NCBI RefSeq assembly: GCF_002844595.1
Contig: NZ_PJNW01000002.1
Coordinates: forward strand, 62,001-126,000
DNA: 64,000 nucleotides
Direction: 5' to 3'
DNA from: Pleomorphomonas diazotrophica
Lineage (GTDB): Bacteria; Pseudomonadota; Alphaproteobacteria; Rhizobiales; Pleomorphomonadaceae
Position 1 is the first letter of the stretch. Each line of letters begins with the position of its first letter. Made by a program: the position numbers and the translations under genes. Shown here in pieces: positions 26,743 to 35,542 of this stretch. The notes beneath the pieces were generated by a model that did no database searches, was not told where the DNA came from, and saw nothing but the letters and a program-made list of their open reading frames with translations.

Positions 26743-26947
26743 GCTGCCGCGAAAGAATCGCTGGCGGACGGTTGATCGGCAGGGCTTCGCACCCCAAATG
26801 GCGTTTGATCTGTATGCGCATTGATGACAGGGGGCTGGCCTCCTATGATCGCCGCACCAGACAAGCCGGAGCGTTTCCCGGTCGGGCGATATTGCTCGGT
26901 CGATCAGGAAGCGCTCCAGATTTTTGCATTCGGAGGAAGGGACCCAT

Positions 26948-28072
26948 ATGCCCTGGAGCAATCAGAGTGGTGGCGGCGGCTGGAAAGGCGGCGGCAATGG
27001 ACCGTGGGGGCAGCCGCCCCGTGGGCCGCAGGGCGGCGGAGGCAACGAGCCCCCCGACCTTGAGGAACTGCTCCGACGCGGACAGGACAAGATCCGCCGG
27101 CTTCTTCCCGGCGGTGGCGGTGGGCGCCCCGGATCGGGCGAGCCCACTGGTTTCCTGACGGCGCTGCCGCTGATCGCCGTGGCAGCCGTCGGCTTCTGGC
27201 TCTATCAGAGCATCTACGTCGTCCAGCCGGACGAGGTCGGCGTCGAGCTGTTCTTCGGCAAGGTGAAGCCGGAGCTCAACGAGCCGGGCATTCACTTCGC
27301 CTTCTGGCCGATCGAGCAGGTTGAAACGCCGGCCGTCCGCACGGAAAACCAGGAAGTGATGGGTGGGGGCGCATCGACGGGCGCCGATTCCATCATGCTC
27401 TCGGGCGACCAGAATCTGGTCAGCGTCGAGTTCTCGGTGCTGTGGAAGATCGAAGACCCCATCAAGTATCTGTTCCGGGTCGCCGACCAGCGTGAGCTGG
27501 TGCGCAAGGTGTCGGAATCGGTGATGCGTGAGGTGGTTGGCCGCACCCGTGCCGACGAGTTCCGCACCACCGGCCGCGAAGCTGCCCAGACGGCGGTGCG
27601 CGACCGCGTGCAGCAGACGCTCAACGCCTACGATGCGGGCGTGTCGATCACTGCCGTCAACGTCACCCGTGCCGACCCGCCACTCGAAGTGCAGGACGCC
27701 TTCGGCGAGGTGCAGCGCGCCCAGCAGGACCAGGACAAGTTCAAGCAGGACGCCCAGGCCTATGCCAACAAGCGGCTCGGCGAGGCGCGCGGCGAGGCGT
27801 CGCAGATCCGCGAGGCGGCGCTCGGCTATCGCGATCAGGTGATCGCCGAGGCGACCGGTGGCGCCCAGCGCTTCACCTCGGTCTACCAGCAATACATCAA
27901 GGCGCCCGACATCACGCGTGAGCGCATCTACCTCGAAACCATGGAGGGCGTGCTCTCCAAGACCAACAAGGTGCTGCTCGACAGCGGTTCGACGCAGGGC
28001 GTTCTGCCCTACCTGCCGCTGCCGGAAGTCGGGCGCCCGACGACCCCCTCGAGCACGGGAGCCGCCCAGTGA
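26948..28072 (+). CDS. hflK: FtsH protease activity modulator HflK
   Basis: 374 residues. ATG at 26948 follows GGAGGAAGGG. A glycine/proline-rich cytoplasmic start (SNQSGGGGWKGGGNGPWGQPPRG) precedes one membrane helix (ALPLIAVAAVGFWLYQSIYVV) and the SPFH/prohibitin domain (VQPDEVGVELFFGKV.. PGIHFAFWPIEQV). It forms with HflC the large periplasmic-facing cage around FtsH and limits degradation of membrane proteins. Overlaps hflC. Confidence 0.96.
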   Translation: MPWSNQSGGGGWKGGGNGPWGQPPRGPQGGGGNEPPDLEELLRRGQDKIRRLLPGGGGGRPGSGEPTGFLTALPLIAVAAVGFWLYQSIYVVQPDEVGVELFFGKVKPELNEPGIHFAFWPIEQVETPAVRTENQEVMGGGASTGADSIMLSGDQNLVSVEFSVLWKIEDPIKYLFRVADQRELVRKVSESVMREVVGRTRADEFRTTGREAAQTAVRDRVQQTLNAYDAGVSITAVNVTRADPPLEVQDAFGEVQRAQQDQDKFKQDAQAYANKRLGEARGEASQIREAALGYRDQVIAEATGGAQRFTSVYQQYIKAPDITRERIYLETMEGVLSKTNKVLLDSGSTQGVLPYLPLPEVGRPTTPSSTGAAQ

Positions 28073-28986
28073 TGCGCACGATCGCCTTGCCCTTCGTCCT
28101 GATCGTCGTCGCGGTTCTCGCGCTGGTGGTCTATTCGTCGACCTTCATCGTAACCGAACGCGATCAGGCCATCCAGCTGCGCTTCGGCGAGATCCAGAGG
28201 GTGATCACCGAGCCCGGCATCTATTTCAAGCTGCCGACCAACATGGTGGACAGCGTCCAGATCGTCGACAAGCGTCTCAACACCATCGAGATCGACAACA
28301 ATGTCGTGCAGGTTCGCGACAGCCGCCAGTATGTGGTGGATGCCTTCGCCGCCTTCCGCATCGTCGATGTCCGGGCCTTCCGCGAAAGCGTGACCGGCAA
28401 CATGGCGCTCGCCGAGACGCGGCTGACGACCCGGCTCGATTCGGCGTTGCGCCGCGTCTACGGCACGCGTTCCTTCGGCGACGCGCTGTCCGAAGAGCGT
28501 GGTGCCATGATGCGCGAAGTGGCCGACTTCGTCCGCCCGGAGGCGGCCAATCTCGGCTTCGACATCGTCGAACTCAGGATCCGCCGCACCGAGCTGCCGA
28601 ACAACGTGCTCGAGCAGACCTATGACCGCATGCGTTCGGAGCGTCTCGCCGAGGCGGCCGAACTCAGGGCCGAGGGCACGCAGGAAGCGGCGCGCATTCG
28701 CGCCGAGGCCGACCGTCAGGCGACGGTGCTCCTGGCCGAGGCGCGGCGAGACGCCGACATCCTGCACGGCGAGGGCGATGCCGAACGCAACCGCATCTTC
28801 GCTGAAGCCTATGGCGCCGACCCGAGCTTCTTCGAGTTCTACCGCTCGATGCAGGCCTATGCGTCGTCGCTGGCCAGCGGCACGACCATGCTGCTGCGGC
28901 CGGACTCGGAGTTCTTCCGCTTCTTCGGCGGGCCGTCGGGCGCTGCGCCCGCGGCGTCGACTCCGGCCGCTCCGACCGCGCCGTGA
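28069..28986 (+). CDS. hflC: FtsH protease activity modulator HflC
   Basis: 305 residues. The start is either GTG 28069 or ATG 28072, both overlapping or touching the hflK stop. N-terminal membrane helix (ALPFVLIVVAVLALVVYSSTFIV) and SPFH domain (VTERDQAIQLRFGEIQRVITEPGIYFKLP), then a charged helical stalk (AEAAELRAEGTQEAARIRAEADRQATVLLAEA) and the conserved YRSMQAY segment. Partner of HflK in the FtsH complex. Confidence 0.96.
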   Translation: MMRTIALPFVLIVVAVLALVVYSSTFIVTERDQAIQLRFGEIQRVITEPGIYFKLPTNMVDSVQIVDKRLNTIEIDNNVVQVRDSRQYVVDAFAAFRIVDVRAFRESVTGNMALAETRLTTRLDSALRRVYGTRSFGDALSEERGAMMREVADFVRPEAANLGFDIVELRIRRTELPNNVLEQTYDRMRSERLAEAAELRAEGTQEAARIRAEADRQATVLLAEARRDADILHGEGDAERNRIFAEAYGADPSFFEFYRSMQAYASSLASGTTMLLRPDSEFFRFFGGPSGAAPAASTPAAPTAP

Positions 28987-28993
28987 GGTCGTC

Positions 28994-29182
28994 TTGAACG
29001 ACTTCCTGGTTGCCATCGGTCTGATGGCCGTCATCGAGGGGCTGCTCTACGCGGCAGCCCCTTCATTGATGCGCAAGGGGCTTCGTCAAATGCTCGCGGC
29101 GTCCGACTTCTGGCTCCGAACCGGCGGTGTCGCCGCGATGGCGGTGGGTGTCGCCCTTGTCTGGGCCGTGCGGGGCGGGTGA
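28994..29182 (+). CDS. DUF2065 family small membrane protein
   Basis: 62 residues, starting at TTG 28994 with GAGG 6 bases upstream. Two hydrophobic helices (FLVAIGLMAVIEGLLYAAAPSLM and GGVAAMAVGVALVWAV) joined by a basic loop (RKGLRQML), the standard form of DUF2065 (YjeT-like) proteins. In alphaproteobacteria such genes commonly sit right after hflC, which supports the call; function unknown but probably membrane quality control. Confidence 0.8.
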   Translation: MNDFLVAIGLMAVIEGLLYAAAPSLMRKGLRQMLAASDFWLRTGGVAAMAVGVALVWAVRGG

Positions 29183-29435
29183 TCCTCTCCCAAGTGGCTT
29201 CCGGGTGGGGTTTGTCTCCATCCGGGAAACAGATTATGACTTCGCCGAATGCTTGGAGCGCCGGTCGATCGGGTTGATCCAACCTGGTCGGCCGGCGGCT
29301 CTGCTGAGAATGCGACAAGTGCGCGGTCGCCGGATCGCGCCGTTCGGGAACAGTGGGCCGTCGGCCTTTGTTTTCCGGCTCACGTTATCTGGCGTCCCGT
29401 TTCCAAAAGGACGCCCCAGGGGAGGAAGACCGGCT

Positions 29436-30986
29436 ATGGTCTCATGGAACAGGACAGTGCCGGGCGTCGGAGGACGACGCGGACCCGGTCTTGCGGCACT
29501 GACGCTGGCGGCAACGCTCGCCCTTGCGGGCGTCGGACCGACCGCCGCCGAGCAGGGGCCGGATTCGGTGGCCGACCTCGCCGAGAAGCTCATCGGCGCG
29601 GTCGTGAACATTTCCACCACCCAGACGGTGGCCGAAACGCGGCAGGTGCCGCTGCCGCAGGTGCCGGAGGGTTCACCCTTCCAGGACTTCTTCGACGAGT
29701 TCTTCGACAAGAAGGGCGGCGGCAACGGCGACGGCATGGGCGAAGGCGGCGGGGACGAGGGCGGCTCCGATGAGGGCGGCTCAGGCGAGGGCGGCGACCC
29801 GCGCAAGGTGCAGTCGCTCGGTTCGGGCTTCGTGATCGATGCCACGGGCATCATCATCACCAACAACCACGTGATCGAGGATGCCGACGAGATCATCGCC
29901 AACTTCTCCGACGGCACCAAGCTGAAGGCGGAACTGGTCGGCCATGACGCCAAGACCGACCTCGCGGTGCTGCGCGTCAAGCCGGACAAGCCGCTCACCG
30001 CCGTCAGCTTCGGCGACAGCGAGCACATGCGCGTCGGCGACTGGGTGATGGCGATCGGCAATCCGTTCGGCCTTGGCGGCACGGTGACCACCGGCATCAT
30101 CTCGGCCCGCAACCGCGACATCAACTCCGGTCCCTACGACAACTACATCCAGACCGACGCCGCCATCAATCGCGGCAACTCGGGCGGCCCGCTGTTCAAC
30201 GAGAAGGGCGAGGTGATCGGCATCAACACCGCCATCATCTCGCCGTCCGGCGGTTCGATCGGCATCGGCTTCGCCATTCCCTCGGAGATCGCCGTCGGCG
30301 TCGTCGACCAGTTGCGCCAGTTCGGCGAGACCCATCGCGGCTGGCTCGGCGTCAACATCCAGGAAGTGACCGACGACCTGGCCGAGAGCCTGGGCATCGC
30401 CAGCCCGCAGGGCGCGCTGGTGGCCGGCGTCACCGAGGGCGGACCGGCGGCGGTGGCCAAGGTCGAGCCGGGTGACGTCATCGTTGCCTTCGACGGGCAC
30501 GCCATCAAGACCATGCGCGAGCTGCCGCGCCTCGTCGCCAACACGGCGGTGGGCAAGGAAGTGTCGATCACGCTGATCCGCAAGGGCAAGGAACTGACGC
30601 TTCCCGTCAAGCTTGGCCGTCTTGAGGAGGGCGAAAAGGTCGCCGAGGCGCAGGGCGAGGAGCCCGCTGCCGAGCCGCCGAAGGACGAAACCAAGATCCT
30701 TGGCCTGACGCTCGGCGCACTCGATGACGCCGCCCGCGAGAAGTACAAGCTCAACGCCGAGGTTCGCGGCGTGGTGATCACCGGCGTGGAGCCCACAAGC
30801 ACGGCGGCCGAAAAGGGCATCGCGGCCGGCGATCTCATCGTCGAGGTGGCGCAGGAAGAGGTGCTGACGCCCGAGGACGTCGCCAAGACCGTGGAGAAGC
30901 AGAAGACGATGGGCCGCAAGTCGGTGCTGTTGCTCGTCTCCAACGCCGGTGGCGACCTGCGCTTCGTCGCGGTGAAGATCAACTGA
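29436..30986 (+). CDS. Do-family periplasmic serine protease (DegP/MucD-like)
   Basis: 516 residues. ATG 29436 follows GGGGAGGAAG; signal peptide LAALTLAATLALAGVGPTAAE. Trypsin-like domain with catalytic triad in ITNNHVIED (His), KTDLAVLRVK (Asp) and NRGNSGGPLFN (Ser). Two PDZ domains follow (GWLGVNIQEVTDDLAESLGI.. and LGLTLGALDDAAREK..). The LA-loop region carries an unusual Gly/Asp/Glu-rich insertion (nucleotides 29713-29805). Degrades or refolds misfolded periplasmic proteins; follows the hflKC locus as in many alphaproteobacteria. Confidence 0.95.
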   Translation: MVSWNRTVPGVGGRRGPGLAALTLAATLALAGVGPTAAEQGPDSVADLAEKLIGAVVNISTTQTVAETRQVPLPQVPEGSPFQDFFDEFFDKKGGGNGDGMGEGGGDEGGSDEGGSGEGGDPRKVQSLGSGFVIDATGIIITNNHVIEDADEIIANFSDGTKLKAELVGHDAKTDLAVLRVKPDKPLTAVSFGDSEHMRVGDWVMAIGNPFGLGGTVTTGIISARNRDINSGPYDNYIQTDAAINRGNSGGPLFNEKGEVIGINTAIISPSGGSIGIGFAIPSEIAVGVVDQLRQFGETHRGWLGVNIQEVTDDLAESLGIASPQGALVAGVTEGGPAAVAKVEPGDVIVAFDGHAIKTMRELPRLVANTAVGKEVSITLIRKGKELTLPVKLGRLEEGEKVAEAQGEEPAAEPPKDETKILGLTLGALDDAAREKYKLNAEVRGVVITGVEPTSTAAEKGIAAGDLIVEVAQEEVLTPEDVAKTVEKQKTMGRKSVLLLVSNAGGDLRFVAVKIN

Positions 30987-31011
30987 CGGTCAATACCGTT
31001 CGGAAAGAGAT

Positions 31012-31044
31012 GCGGCCGGTTCCCGAGGGGACCGGCCGTTTTCG
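31012..31044 (+). terminator. Terminator after the Do-protease gene
   Basis: CGGCCGGT pairs with ACCGGCCG around TCCCGAGGGG (31013-31038), followed by TTTTCGTT. Ends the hflK-hflC-DUF2065-degP unit and faces the convergent DUF4424 gene. Confidence 0.8.
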
Positions 31045-31065
31045 TTGGAAAAGGGGAAGCGGCCG

Positions 31066-32082
31066 TCAGTCGGTCGGGCGGCGTATCAGGGCGATGTCGA
31101 TGTTGCGCTCGGGGTAGAAGTCGGTCGCGGTGATCTCGAAGGTGGTCGGGCCGGTCTTCTTGACGCCGTCGCCACAGAAGGACACCAGCGTGTCCGGGTC
31201 GCCCTTGTCGACCGTCAGATGGAAGCGGCCGATGGTGCCGCCCCAGTTGGCGCCGGTGGTGAGCACGTAGGAAATCCAGCTCTGCTGCAGATAGCCGTCC
31301 TCGGCCCGCGTGGCGTCGAGGCGCTTGGCGACCGCCCGGACGAAGCCGTCGTCGAAGCAGAAGCGCTGCTTCTCGCGCTCGAAGTTCTCGCCGGAGAATG
31401 GAGCGTTCTCGTCGGGCCCGACGAAGTTGAGCCCTGCGGTGGCGCCGACGCTCGGCGTATAGCGATGGGCGACCTTGAGGTCGCGGCCGGCCGGGAAGGT
31501 GGTGCGCCACCAATAGGTGGTCTTGAGCTTCCACACCGGCACGTATTCCGTTTTCCAGCCCTTGCCGTCGTCATACTCCATGGGAATGACGATGCCGCGC
31601 TCGATCCAGTCGGTGATCAACTCCTTCGGGAGGGCGGCGAGGGCCTCGGCGGTAGCGACGCCGAACGGTAGCAGGGGGACGTCGTGCTCGACGAGCAGAT
31701 CGGTGACGTCGACATCGACGGCAAAGGCGTGGCGATCGATCTCCGTTTTGACCGGTTCACCGTCGACGGTCACCGAGAAGTTCATGAAGTTGTTGGCGTC
31801 CGGATTGGGAACCGAGATCATGAAGTCGCCGCTGCCCTCGATGTCCGGCATGGGGAAGGCAACCACGGTGGTGCGATCACGGTCGCCACTGTTGTGGAAG
31901 ACGTAATCGACGCGCACTTCCTTCGGCGAAATGTAGAGGTCCTCGCTCTGCATCTGGACGTTTTCGGCATAGACGAAGGTCAGCCCGCCGGCCGCCAGTT
32001 CCGCCATTGTGTCGTTGGCGTGAGCCAGCACCGGCATCCCTGTCAGTGCGGCGGCAATCCCGACGGCAGGCAGCGTCTTCAT
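31066..32082 (-). CDS. DUF4424 family secreted protein
   Basis: 338 residues with a signal peptide ([21 protein letters not shown]). The mature start [31 protein letters not shown] is typical of DUF4424, as are [22 protein letters not shown] and the later [23 protein letters not shown]. Function unknown; a beta-rich periplasmic protein. Its start overlaps the thyA stop (ATGA), an odd pairing without an obvious pathway link. Confidence 0.85.
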   Translation of the reverse strand: MKTLPAVGIAAALTGMPVLAHANDTMAELAAGGLTFVYAENVQMQSEDLYISPKEVRVDYVFHNSGDRDRTTVVAFPMPDIEGSGDFMISVPNPDANNFMNFSVTVDGEPVKTEIDRHAFAVDVDVTDLLVEHDVPLLPFGVATAEALAALPKELITDWIERGIVIPMEYDDGKGWKTEYVPVWKLKTTYWWRTTFPAGRDLKVAHRYTPSVGATAGLNFVGPDENAPFSGENFEREKQRFCFDDGFVRAVAKRLDATRAEDGYLQQSWISYVLTTGANWGGTIGRFHLTVDKGDPDTLVSFCGDGVKKTGPTTFEITATDFYPERNIDIALIRRPTD

Positions 32083-32873
32083 ACGGCGACCTCGGCCTTG
32101 ATGTGCGGGTGCGGATCATAGCCCTCTATGGCGACATGCTCGAATCGGAAATCCCGCACGTCATTTATCCCTTCGGCGAGCGTCAGCCGGGGCAGGGCGC
32201 GCGGCGCGCGGGTGAGCTGCAGCCGGGCTTGATCGAGGTGATTGCGGTAGAGATGGGCGTCGCCGAGCGTGTGCACGAAATCGCCCGGCTCGAGACCGGT
32301 CGCCCGCGCCATCATGGCGGTGAGCAGCGCATAGGACGCGATATTGAAGGGCACGCCGAGAAAGACGTCGGCCGAGCGCTGGTACATCTGGCAGGAGAGG
32401 CGGCCGTTCGCGACATAGAATTGAATGAGTAGGTGGCAGGGCGGCAGCGCCATCTTCGGCACGTCGGCCGGATTCCAGGCGGTGACGATCAGGCGCCGCG
32501 AGTCGGGATTGCGGCGGATCATATCTTGCACCTGGGCGATCTGATCGATGGTGCCGCCGTCCGGCGTCGGCCAGGAGCGCCACTGGTGGCCATAGATCGG
32601 GCCGAGGTTGCCGCGCTCGTCGGCCCATTCGTCCCAGATGGAAACGCCATTGTCCTTCAGGTACTTGATGTTGGTGTCGCCCTGAAGGAACCAGATCAGC
32701 TCATGGACGATCGACTTGATGTGCAACTTCTTGGTGGTCAGAAGCGGAAAGCCGTCGGCGAGATTGAAGCGCATCTGATGGCCGAACACCGACAGCGTGC
32801 CGGTGCCGGTACGGTCCTCCTTGGAGGCGCCGGTATCGAGGATGAGCTTCAGGAGGTCGAGATATTGCTGCAT
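32079..32873 (-). CDS. thyA: Thymidylate synthase
   Basis: 264 residues, the standard bacterial length. Key blocks: [34 protein letters not shown], the catalytic cysteine in [42 protein letters not shown] and [13 protein letters not shown]. Methylates dUMP using methylenetetrahydrofolate, producing dihydrofolate for FolA. Start ATG at 32871-32873. Confidence 0.98.
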   Translation of the reverse strand: MQQYLDLLKLILDTGASKEDRTGTGTLSVFGHQMRFNLADGFPLLTTKKLHIKSIVHELIWFLQGDTNIKYLKDNGVSIWDEWADERGNLGPIYGHQWRSWPTPDGGTIDQIAQVQDMIRRNPDSRRLIVTAWNPADVPKMALPPCHLLIQFYVANGRLSCQMYQRSADVFLGVPFNIASYALLTAMMARATGLEPGDFVHTLGDAHLYRNHLDQARLQLTRAPRALPRLTLAEGINDVRDFRFEHVAIEGYDPHPHIKAEVAV

Positions 32874-33019
32874 GACGGTCCGCTTGCTGGCGTGGGGCGA
32901 GAGAGATTAGCCGGAGTCGGGCAGCGAGTCAGCCGCCCCGAGTCGGTTGCAGGCTCCGATCTGGGGGCGATCGTTTGCCGCCTCTTCACAGGCGAGGCGC
33001 TTCACCCTATATGTCTTCC

Positions 33020-33345
33020 TGCCGGAGCAATCCGGCTATGGTGATAAACGGACTGCGTAATAAACCATTCGGACCCGGGGGCGGTACCCGGCGCCTCCAC
33101 CCAAGGCCTTGCAAAGCCATCTGGCGCAAGGCTTTCGGCGGGGGCGAAATAGGATCGACGGGGGCGTAAAGGCGGCTCTTTCACTCGGCATTGTACCACC
33201 GTTATCGGGCTAAACCTATAGTTGCGAATGACAACTATGCTCCGGTGGCCGTCGCCGCGTAATGCGGTGCCCAAACTGGGAATCAAGCCCTAAGGGGTTG
33301 CACCTTTAGGCGGGGTTCGGAGGCACCTGGCAACAGAAGCCTCCA
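33020..33345 (+). ncRNA. ssrA: tmRNA, circularly permuted two-piece form
   Basis: Recognised from GGGGGCGAAATAGGATCGAC at 33140, the 5' acceptor strand and D-like region of the coding piece, whose GGGGGCG pairs perfectly with CGCCTCC at 33092-33098, the 3' acceptor strand of the upstream piece. The acceptor end is encoded ACCCA rather than ACCA, so the CCA must be made after processing. The linker 33100-33139 folds through GCCTTGC/GCAAGGC and would be excised. The tag frame GCG...TAA at 33224-33262 encodes ANDNYAPVAVAA, the alphaproteobacterial form. The coding piece probably ends with the hairpin GGAGGC/GCCTCC (33319-33344). Outer ends are approximate. Rescues stalled ribosomes and tags products for ClpXP. 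Confidence 0.93.
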
Positions 33346-33493
33346 CTCAATCTTCTCCCAACAAAGTCAGAGTTTCCCCGCGCTTTCGGCCATGCGCCGC
33401 GAGGGCGTTTACACTCTTGCGCCCGATGCTTTAGACTGGCGGCGACGACGCGGCCCGATCGGTCGCCCGCGACTTCCTCAAGGCGGAGCCTCA

Positions 33494-34111
33494 ATGCCCA
33501 AGGACATGATCCGTTACGACGTTCTGGCTCAGGAAGCCTTCCGTGGCCTCGTGAAGAAGGTGCTGGCGGAAGTGGCTCACGCCGGCCTGCCGGGCGAGCA
33601 TCATTTCTACATCATCTTCGATACCAGGGCGCCCGGCGTGCGCATTTCCACCCGGCTCAAGGAGCGCTATCCGGACGAGATGACCATCGTCATCCAGCAC
33701 CAGTACTGGGAGCTGGTGGTCAACGAGACCAGCTTCGAGATCGGCCTGTCCTTCTCCGGCGTGCCGGAAAAGCTGGTGGTGCCCTTTGCGGCGGTGCGCG
33801 GCTTCTTCGACCCGTCGGTGGAGTTCGCGGTGCAGTTCCCGCTGGTCGACGAGAGCGGCAACGCCGCCGACATGCCCGAGGAAGGCCCGCTCAAGGCGAT
33901 CGGTCCGGCCAGCGGCGGTCCCAAGGCGGCGCCACGCCCGGCGGCGAAGGCACCCGCCGCCAAGGAATCGGCCTCCAAGGACTCCAAGCCGGCGAAGCCC
34001 GCAGCGGAGACGGCTAGGACATCCGAAGAGCCGAAGCCGGACGCCAAGCCGGCCGATGACGCCAAGGGGCCGACGGTGGTCTCCCTCGACGCTTTCCGCA
34101 AGAAGCCCTGA
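33494..34111 (+). CDS. sspB: SspB family ClpXP adaptor
   Basis: 205 residues starting at ATG 33494. The N-terminal SspB fold is clear: IRYDVLAQEAFRGLVKKVLAEVA, EHHFYIIFDTRAPGVRIS, YPDEMTIVIQHQYWELVV and KLVVPFAAVRGFFDPSVEFAVQF. A long Ala/Lys/Pro-rich disordered linker ends in PTVVSLDAFRKKP, the conserved C-terminal ClpX-binding tail. SspB tethers ssrA-tagged proteins to ClpXP. It lies about 150 bases downstream of ssrA, so tag maker and tag reader are neighbours. Confidence 0.94.
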   Translation: MPKDMIRYDVLAQEAFRGLVKKVLAEVAHAGLPGEHHFYIIFDTRAPGVRISTRLKERYPDEMTIVIQHQYWELVVNETSFEIGLSFSGVPEKLVVPFAAVRGFFDPSVEFAVQFPLVDESGNAADMPEEGPLKAIGPASGGPKAAPRPAAKAPAAKESASKDSKPAKPAAETARTSEEPKPDAKPADDAKGPTVVSLDAFRKKP

Positions 34112-34118
34112 GGCGGCG

Positions 34119-34328
34119 ATGGGCGACCTTGTCAACCTCCGCCGGGCGCGCAAGGATCGCGACCGCCGTCGCCGCGAGGATGAGGCGGCGGAAAACCGCG
34201 TCAAGTTCGGCCGCAGCAAGGCGGAGAAGCAGACGGCCAAGGCGCAGGACGCGCTGGAGACGCGCCGCCTCGACGGTCACCGCCTCGACACGCCCGCCGA
34301 TCCGGAGACACCGGACGCCTCGTCATGA
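34119..34328 (+). CDS. DUF4169 family small basic protein
   Basis: 69 residues, ATG at 34119 only 7 bases after sspB and ending in overlap with the next gene. Highly charged helical composition (LVNLRRARKDRDRRRREDEAAENRVKFGRSKAEK), matching DUF4169 proteins that sit beside the RHH protein in alphaproteobacteria. Function unknown; possibly nucleic-acid associated. Confidence 0.78.
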   Translation: MGDLVNLRRARKDRDRRRREDEAAENRVKFGRSKAEKQTAKAQDALETRRLDGHRLDTPADPETPDASS

Positions 34329-34561
34329 ACGTCAAGCGGTCGCTGTCGCTGGCCGGGCATCGGACCAGCCTGGCCCTCGAACCGGAGTTCTGGGGCGCGG
34401 CCGAGCGGCTGGCCGACCGGCGCGGCCAGAGCCTTGCGGCCTTCGTTCTCGACATCGACCGGACGCGCGGCGACCGCAACCTGGCGAGCGCCGTCCGCGT
34501 GGCCGTGCTGGCCGATCTCACCGCGTGCCTTGCCGATCCTGAGCGCGCCGCTTCCTCCTGA
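34325..34561 (+). CDS. Ribbon-helix-helix domain protein
   Basis: 78 residues. NVKRSLSLAGHRTSLALEPEFWGAAERLADRRGQSLAAFVLDIDRTRG has the arrangement of the RHH_4 family (strand, then two helices). Small DNA-binding regulator of unknown target, overlapping the DUF4169 gene by four bases (ATGA), so the two are co-translated after sspB. Confidence 0.82.
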   Translation: MNVKRSLSLAGHRTSLALEPEFWGAAERLADRRGQSLAAFVLDIDRTRGDRNLASAVRVAVLADLTACLADPERAASS

Positions 34562-34588
34562 ACTCCTCCCTCCAGATCCGGGCGCATC

Positions 34589-35377
34589 GTGGCCGACCTC
34601 TCCCTGCATATTCTGACGGCGCTGTTCTTTGCCGCGCTGCTCGCCGGTTTCATCGACTCGATCGCCGGCGGCGGCGGCCTCATCACGGTGCCGGCGCTGA
34701 TGCTGGCAGGGCTGACGCCGATCCAGTCGCTCGGTACCAACAAGCTGCAATCGCTGTTCGGCTCGGCGTCGGCCACGATGGCCTATGCGCGGGCAGGGCA
34801 GGTGAACCTCCGCTCGCAGCTGCCGATGGCGCTGATGTCGGGCGGCGGCTCCATCCTCGGGGCGCTGCTCGCCACGGTGCTGCCGGGCGATTGGCTGCGC
34901 GTCGCCATGCCGGTGATGCTGGTGGCGATCGCCGTCTATTTCGCCTTCAAGCGCGGCCTCAACGATCAGGACCGTCAGGCGCGCATGACGCCCTTCCTGT
35001 TCACCCTCGTCTTCGTGCCGGTGATCGGCTGCTACGACGGGCTGTTCGGGCCGGGCACCGGCTCGTTCTTCATGCTGGGCTTCGTGTCGCTGGCCGGCTT
35101 CGGCCTTCTGAAGGCGACGGCGCATACCAAGCTGCTCAACTTCGCGAGCAACGTCGGCAGCTTCGTGGTGTTCGTGCTGTCGGGCGTGGTGATCTGGAAG
35201 GCCGGCCTCGTCATGGGCGCCGGGCAGTTCCTCGGCGCGCAGATGGGGTCGCGGCTGGCCGTTCGGGGCGGCGCGAGGATCATCCGGCCGCTCCTCGTCA
35301 TCACCTGCATCGGTCTCGCCATCCGCTTGCTGGCCGATCCGGCCAATCCGGTGCGCGTGTGGGTGATGGGAATGTAG
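34589..35377 (+). CDS. TSUP family (TauE/SafE-like) sulfite/organosulfur-type permease
   Basis: 262 residues, start GTG 34589. Two repeats of hydrophobic helices with the family signatures FIDSIAGGGGLITVPALMLAG and LGTNKLQSLFGSASATMAYARAGQ in the first half, and GPGTGSFFMLGFVSLAGFGLLKATAHTKLLNFASN in the second. Members move sulfite, sulfoacetate or similar anions; the substrate here is unknown. Confidence 0.9.
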   Translation: MADLSLHILTALFFAALLAGFIDSIAGGGGLITVPALMLAGLTPIQSLGTNKLQSLFGSASATMAYARAGQVNLRSQLPMALMSGGGSILGALLATVLPGDWLRVAMPVMLVAIAVYFAFKRGLNDQDRQARMTPFLFTLVFVPVIGCYDGLFGPGTGSFFMLGFVSLAGFGLLKATAHTKLLNFASNVGSFVVFVLSGVVIWKAGLVMGAGQFLGAQMGSRLAVRGGARIIRPLLVITCIGLAIRLLADPANPVRVWVMGM

Positions 35378-35407
35378 GAGACCTAGGTGTTGTGCCTCTT
35401 TCTGCCC

Positions 35408-35495
35408 GAGGTCCTGCGCCTTCGCGCAGGATGACAAAATTATGTAACAAAAACATATGCATAGATTGTCATCCTGCGCGAAGGCGCAGGACCTC
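35408..35495. repeat. Perfect 30-bp inverted repeat with REP-like arms
   Basis: The left arm (35408-35437) is exactly complementary to the right arm (35466-35495), separated by 28 AT-rich bases. Each arm is itself a small palindrome, CCTGCGC/GCGCAGG. It lies between the TSUP gene and convergent serB, so it can act as a bidirectional terminator. It resembles dispersed REP/MITE-type elements. Confidence 0.85.
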
Positions 35496-35542
35496 AGGAC
35501 GAGAAAGCGAAAGGCCGGTATAGGTCGTCCCGATAGGCAAGC

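Noticed and set aside
33002-33286. 94-codon minus-strand frame
   Set aside because: It lies across the tmRNA gene, whose pairing and tag explain the sequence; the frame has no recognisable protein features.
35408-35495. CRISPR-like repeat
   Set aside because: Only one inverted pair, with no series of direct repeats and spacers; no cas genes anywhere in the window.
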